This document shows, in pieces, positions 7,148 to 7,565 of a DNA stretch of 7,565 bases. The notes beneath the pieces were generated by a model that searched no databases, had not been told where the DNA came from, and saw only the letters and a list, made by a program, of their open reading frames with translations. The stretch is taken from positions 1 through 7,565 of the forward strand of contig DAOUML010000156.1 of the NCBI GenBank assembly GCA_034411635.1. Reading direction: 5' to 3'. The position numbers and the translations under genes were made by a program. The stretch's first letter is position 1. The number at the start of each line of letters is the position of its first letter. This DNA comes from UBA8950 sp034411635 (GTDB lineage: Bacteria > Chloroflexota > Anaerolineae > Anaerolineales > Villigracilaceae).

Positions 7148-7175
7148 CCTGTTGTTAAGTTTGATTGACAACAGG
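7148..7175 (-). promoter_or_regulatory. Perfect 8-bp inverted repeat overlapping the lipoprotein gene Shine-Dalgarno
   Basis: CCTGTTGT at 7148-7155 and ACAACAGG at 7168-7175 are exact reverse complements separated by 12 nt. On the - strand transcript the second arm contains the AGG of the AGGAG Shine-Dalgarno (7150-7146), 10 nt before the start codon. It could be an operator for a dimeric repressor or an RNA stem-loop limiting ribosome access. The repeat is directly seen; the role is inferred. Confidence 0.45.
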
Positions 7176-7460
7176 TAGACGCGCATCAGCCCAGAAATGT
7201 TCCACCTATGGGCATCTGGCTTTCTCAAAACGCTCCAGTTGCTCCTGGACAAGCGTAATCAGATGCGTAGCAAAGCGCAGCGCCACAGCGGCATAAACCG
7301 CGTCGCTGGCGCGCAGTTTGCGGGTTGCGGCGGTCTCGGCGGTAAGCATGGCTAGGGATTGGTCGAGGGGAATCAGGGTCAGGTTGGGGAGGTGGGCAAT
7401 TTGATTTGCGATTGACATTGCCATAAGTCGCTCCATGTGGTGCTTAATGTGGTCACTTTG

Positions 7461-7490
7461 ATTATACATAAGACCTCTTGCAAAAGTCAT
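7461..7490 (-). promoter_or_regulatory. Possible sigma70-type promoter upstream of the PIN remnant
   Basis: On the - strand a perfect TATAAT (7466-7461) is preceded, after 18 nt, by ATGACT (7490-7485), which shares the TGAC core of the -35 consensus. This would transcribe the PIN remnant from about 7454 and favour the internal starts at 7436 or 7424. The -35 match is weak and the region is AT-rich, so chance is possible. Confidence 0.3.
7471..7488. repeat. Possible terminal sequence of a former insertion element
   Basis: The sequence AGACCTCTTGCAAAAGTC is a near-palindrome around TTGCAA and, from memory, resembles the ends of some insertion sequences of the IS5-like type. It lies just outside the point where PIN homology begins. 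No transposase and no partner end are visible in the window, so the assignment is tentative. Confidence 0.25.
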
Positions 7491-7510
7491 CAATGGCAGC
7501 CTATAAGTGT

Positions 7511-7564
7511 CCTTCGACTGCGCTTTTTTGCATAAAGCATTGCCGTCCTGAGCGGAGGGCGAAG
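7511..7564. repeat. Imperfect inverted repeat at the window edge, likely a dispersed intergenic repeat
   Basis: CCTTCGACTGCGCT at 7511-7524 is mirrored imperfectly by AGCGGAGGGCGAAG at 7551-7564; the arms differ by one substitution and a GG/T difference. Sequences of the form CTTCGACTNCGCTCAGGACG occur as multicopy intergenic repeats in several genomes, and the right side also contains CGTCCTGAGCGGAG (7544-7557). Between the arms, TTGC and GCAT flank a short AT-rich loop. Copy number elsewhere in the genome cannot be seen here. Confidence 0.4.
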
Positions 7565-7565
7565 C

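Larger units (their letters stand above)
7206..7493 (-). pseudogene. Truncated PIN-domain (VapC-like) toxin remnant
   Basis: The open frame of 95 residues resembles only the C-terminal half of a PIN-domain ribonuclease, the toxin fold of VapBC-type systems. The recognisable part starts near residue 21: PNLTLIPLD (36-44), then RASDAVYAAVAL (61-72) with the conserved acidic D64, then HLITLVQEQLER (77-88). Intact relatives usually have TLD at the last motif; here V82 replaces the aspartate. The N-terminal half with the first catalytic aspartate (the LLDTN-type motif) is missing and is not found in any frame up to the window edge. Residues 1-19 are probably read-through of non-coding DNA. If translated, starts at 7436 or 7424 (the latter with GGAG upstream) are likelier than 7493. 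No antitoxin gene is visible. It is most likely inactive; a regulatory or degenerate standalone small protein is the alternative. Confidence 0.6.

Noticed and set aside
7143..7171. Promoter with TTGTCA as -35 (7171-7166) and GAGAAT as -10 for the lipoprotein gene
   Set aside because: It would start transcription at or after the start codon and lose the good Shine-Dalgarno, so it cannot be the promoter of this gene.
1..7565. CRISPR array, tRNA or rRNA genes, riboswitch, or a dif site near ftsK
   Set aside because: No regularly spaced repeats, cloverleaf-like segments, conserved riboswitch cores or 28-bp dif-like palindromes were recognised by eye.

Overview
The window looks like a piece of a bacterial chromosome, most likely from the Chloroflexota (Anaerolineae-like). 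This is an inference from overall gene style: codons ending in C/G, a 7TM-GAF sensor whose C-terminal block I associate with Chloroflexota, and an Lgt with a GGLGIPGG motif. No rRNA or marker gene fixes the taxon.

Layout. Positions 1-130 are a relatively AT-rich leader. From 131 to 6706 five genes run head to tail on the + strand with gaps of 22, -1, 29 and 10 nt, so they are probably one transcription unit: (1) a membrane sensor with a GAF-like domain and a C-terminal helix-turn-helix-like region but no kinase domain; (2) a three-domain S1 RNA-binding protein; (3) a complete FtsK/SpoIIIE DNA translocase whose start overlaps the S1 stop (TAATG); (4) a CDP-alcohol phosphatidyltransferase; (5) prolipoprotein diacylglyceryl transferase (Lgt). 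Convergent to these, 20 nt after lgt, lies a small META-domain (HslJ-like) lipoprotein gene on the - strand. Beyond it is a truncated PIN-domain (VapC-like) remnant, also on the - strand, and then repeat-like DNA up to the window edge.

How the genes fit together. FtsK pumps DNA during division. Genes 4 and 5 are a membrane-lipid pair: Lgt takes diacylglycerol from phosphatidylglycerol to modify lipoproteins, and a CDP-alcohol phosphatidyltransferase makes the phospholipid headgroup linkage. The convergent META protein has its own lipobox and is a plausible Lgt substrate. The sensor and S1 protein head the operon and are its least understood members.

Most of the window is ordinary housekeeping DNA. 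The points most worth a second look are the kinase-less membrane sensor, a perfect 8-bp inverted repeat overlapping the Shine-Dalgarno of the lipoprotein gene, and the decayed PIN/repeat junction at the right edge. I did not find convincing evidence of a new defence or mobile system.
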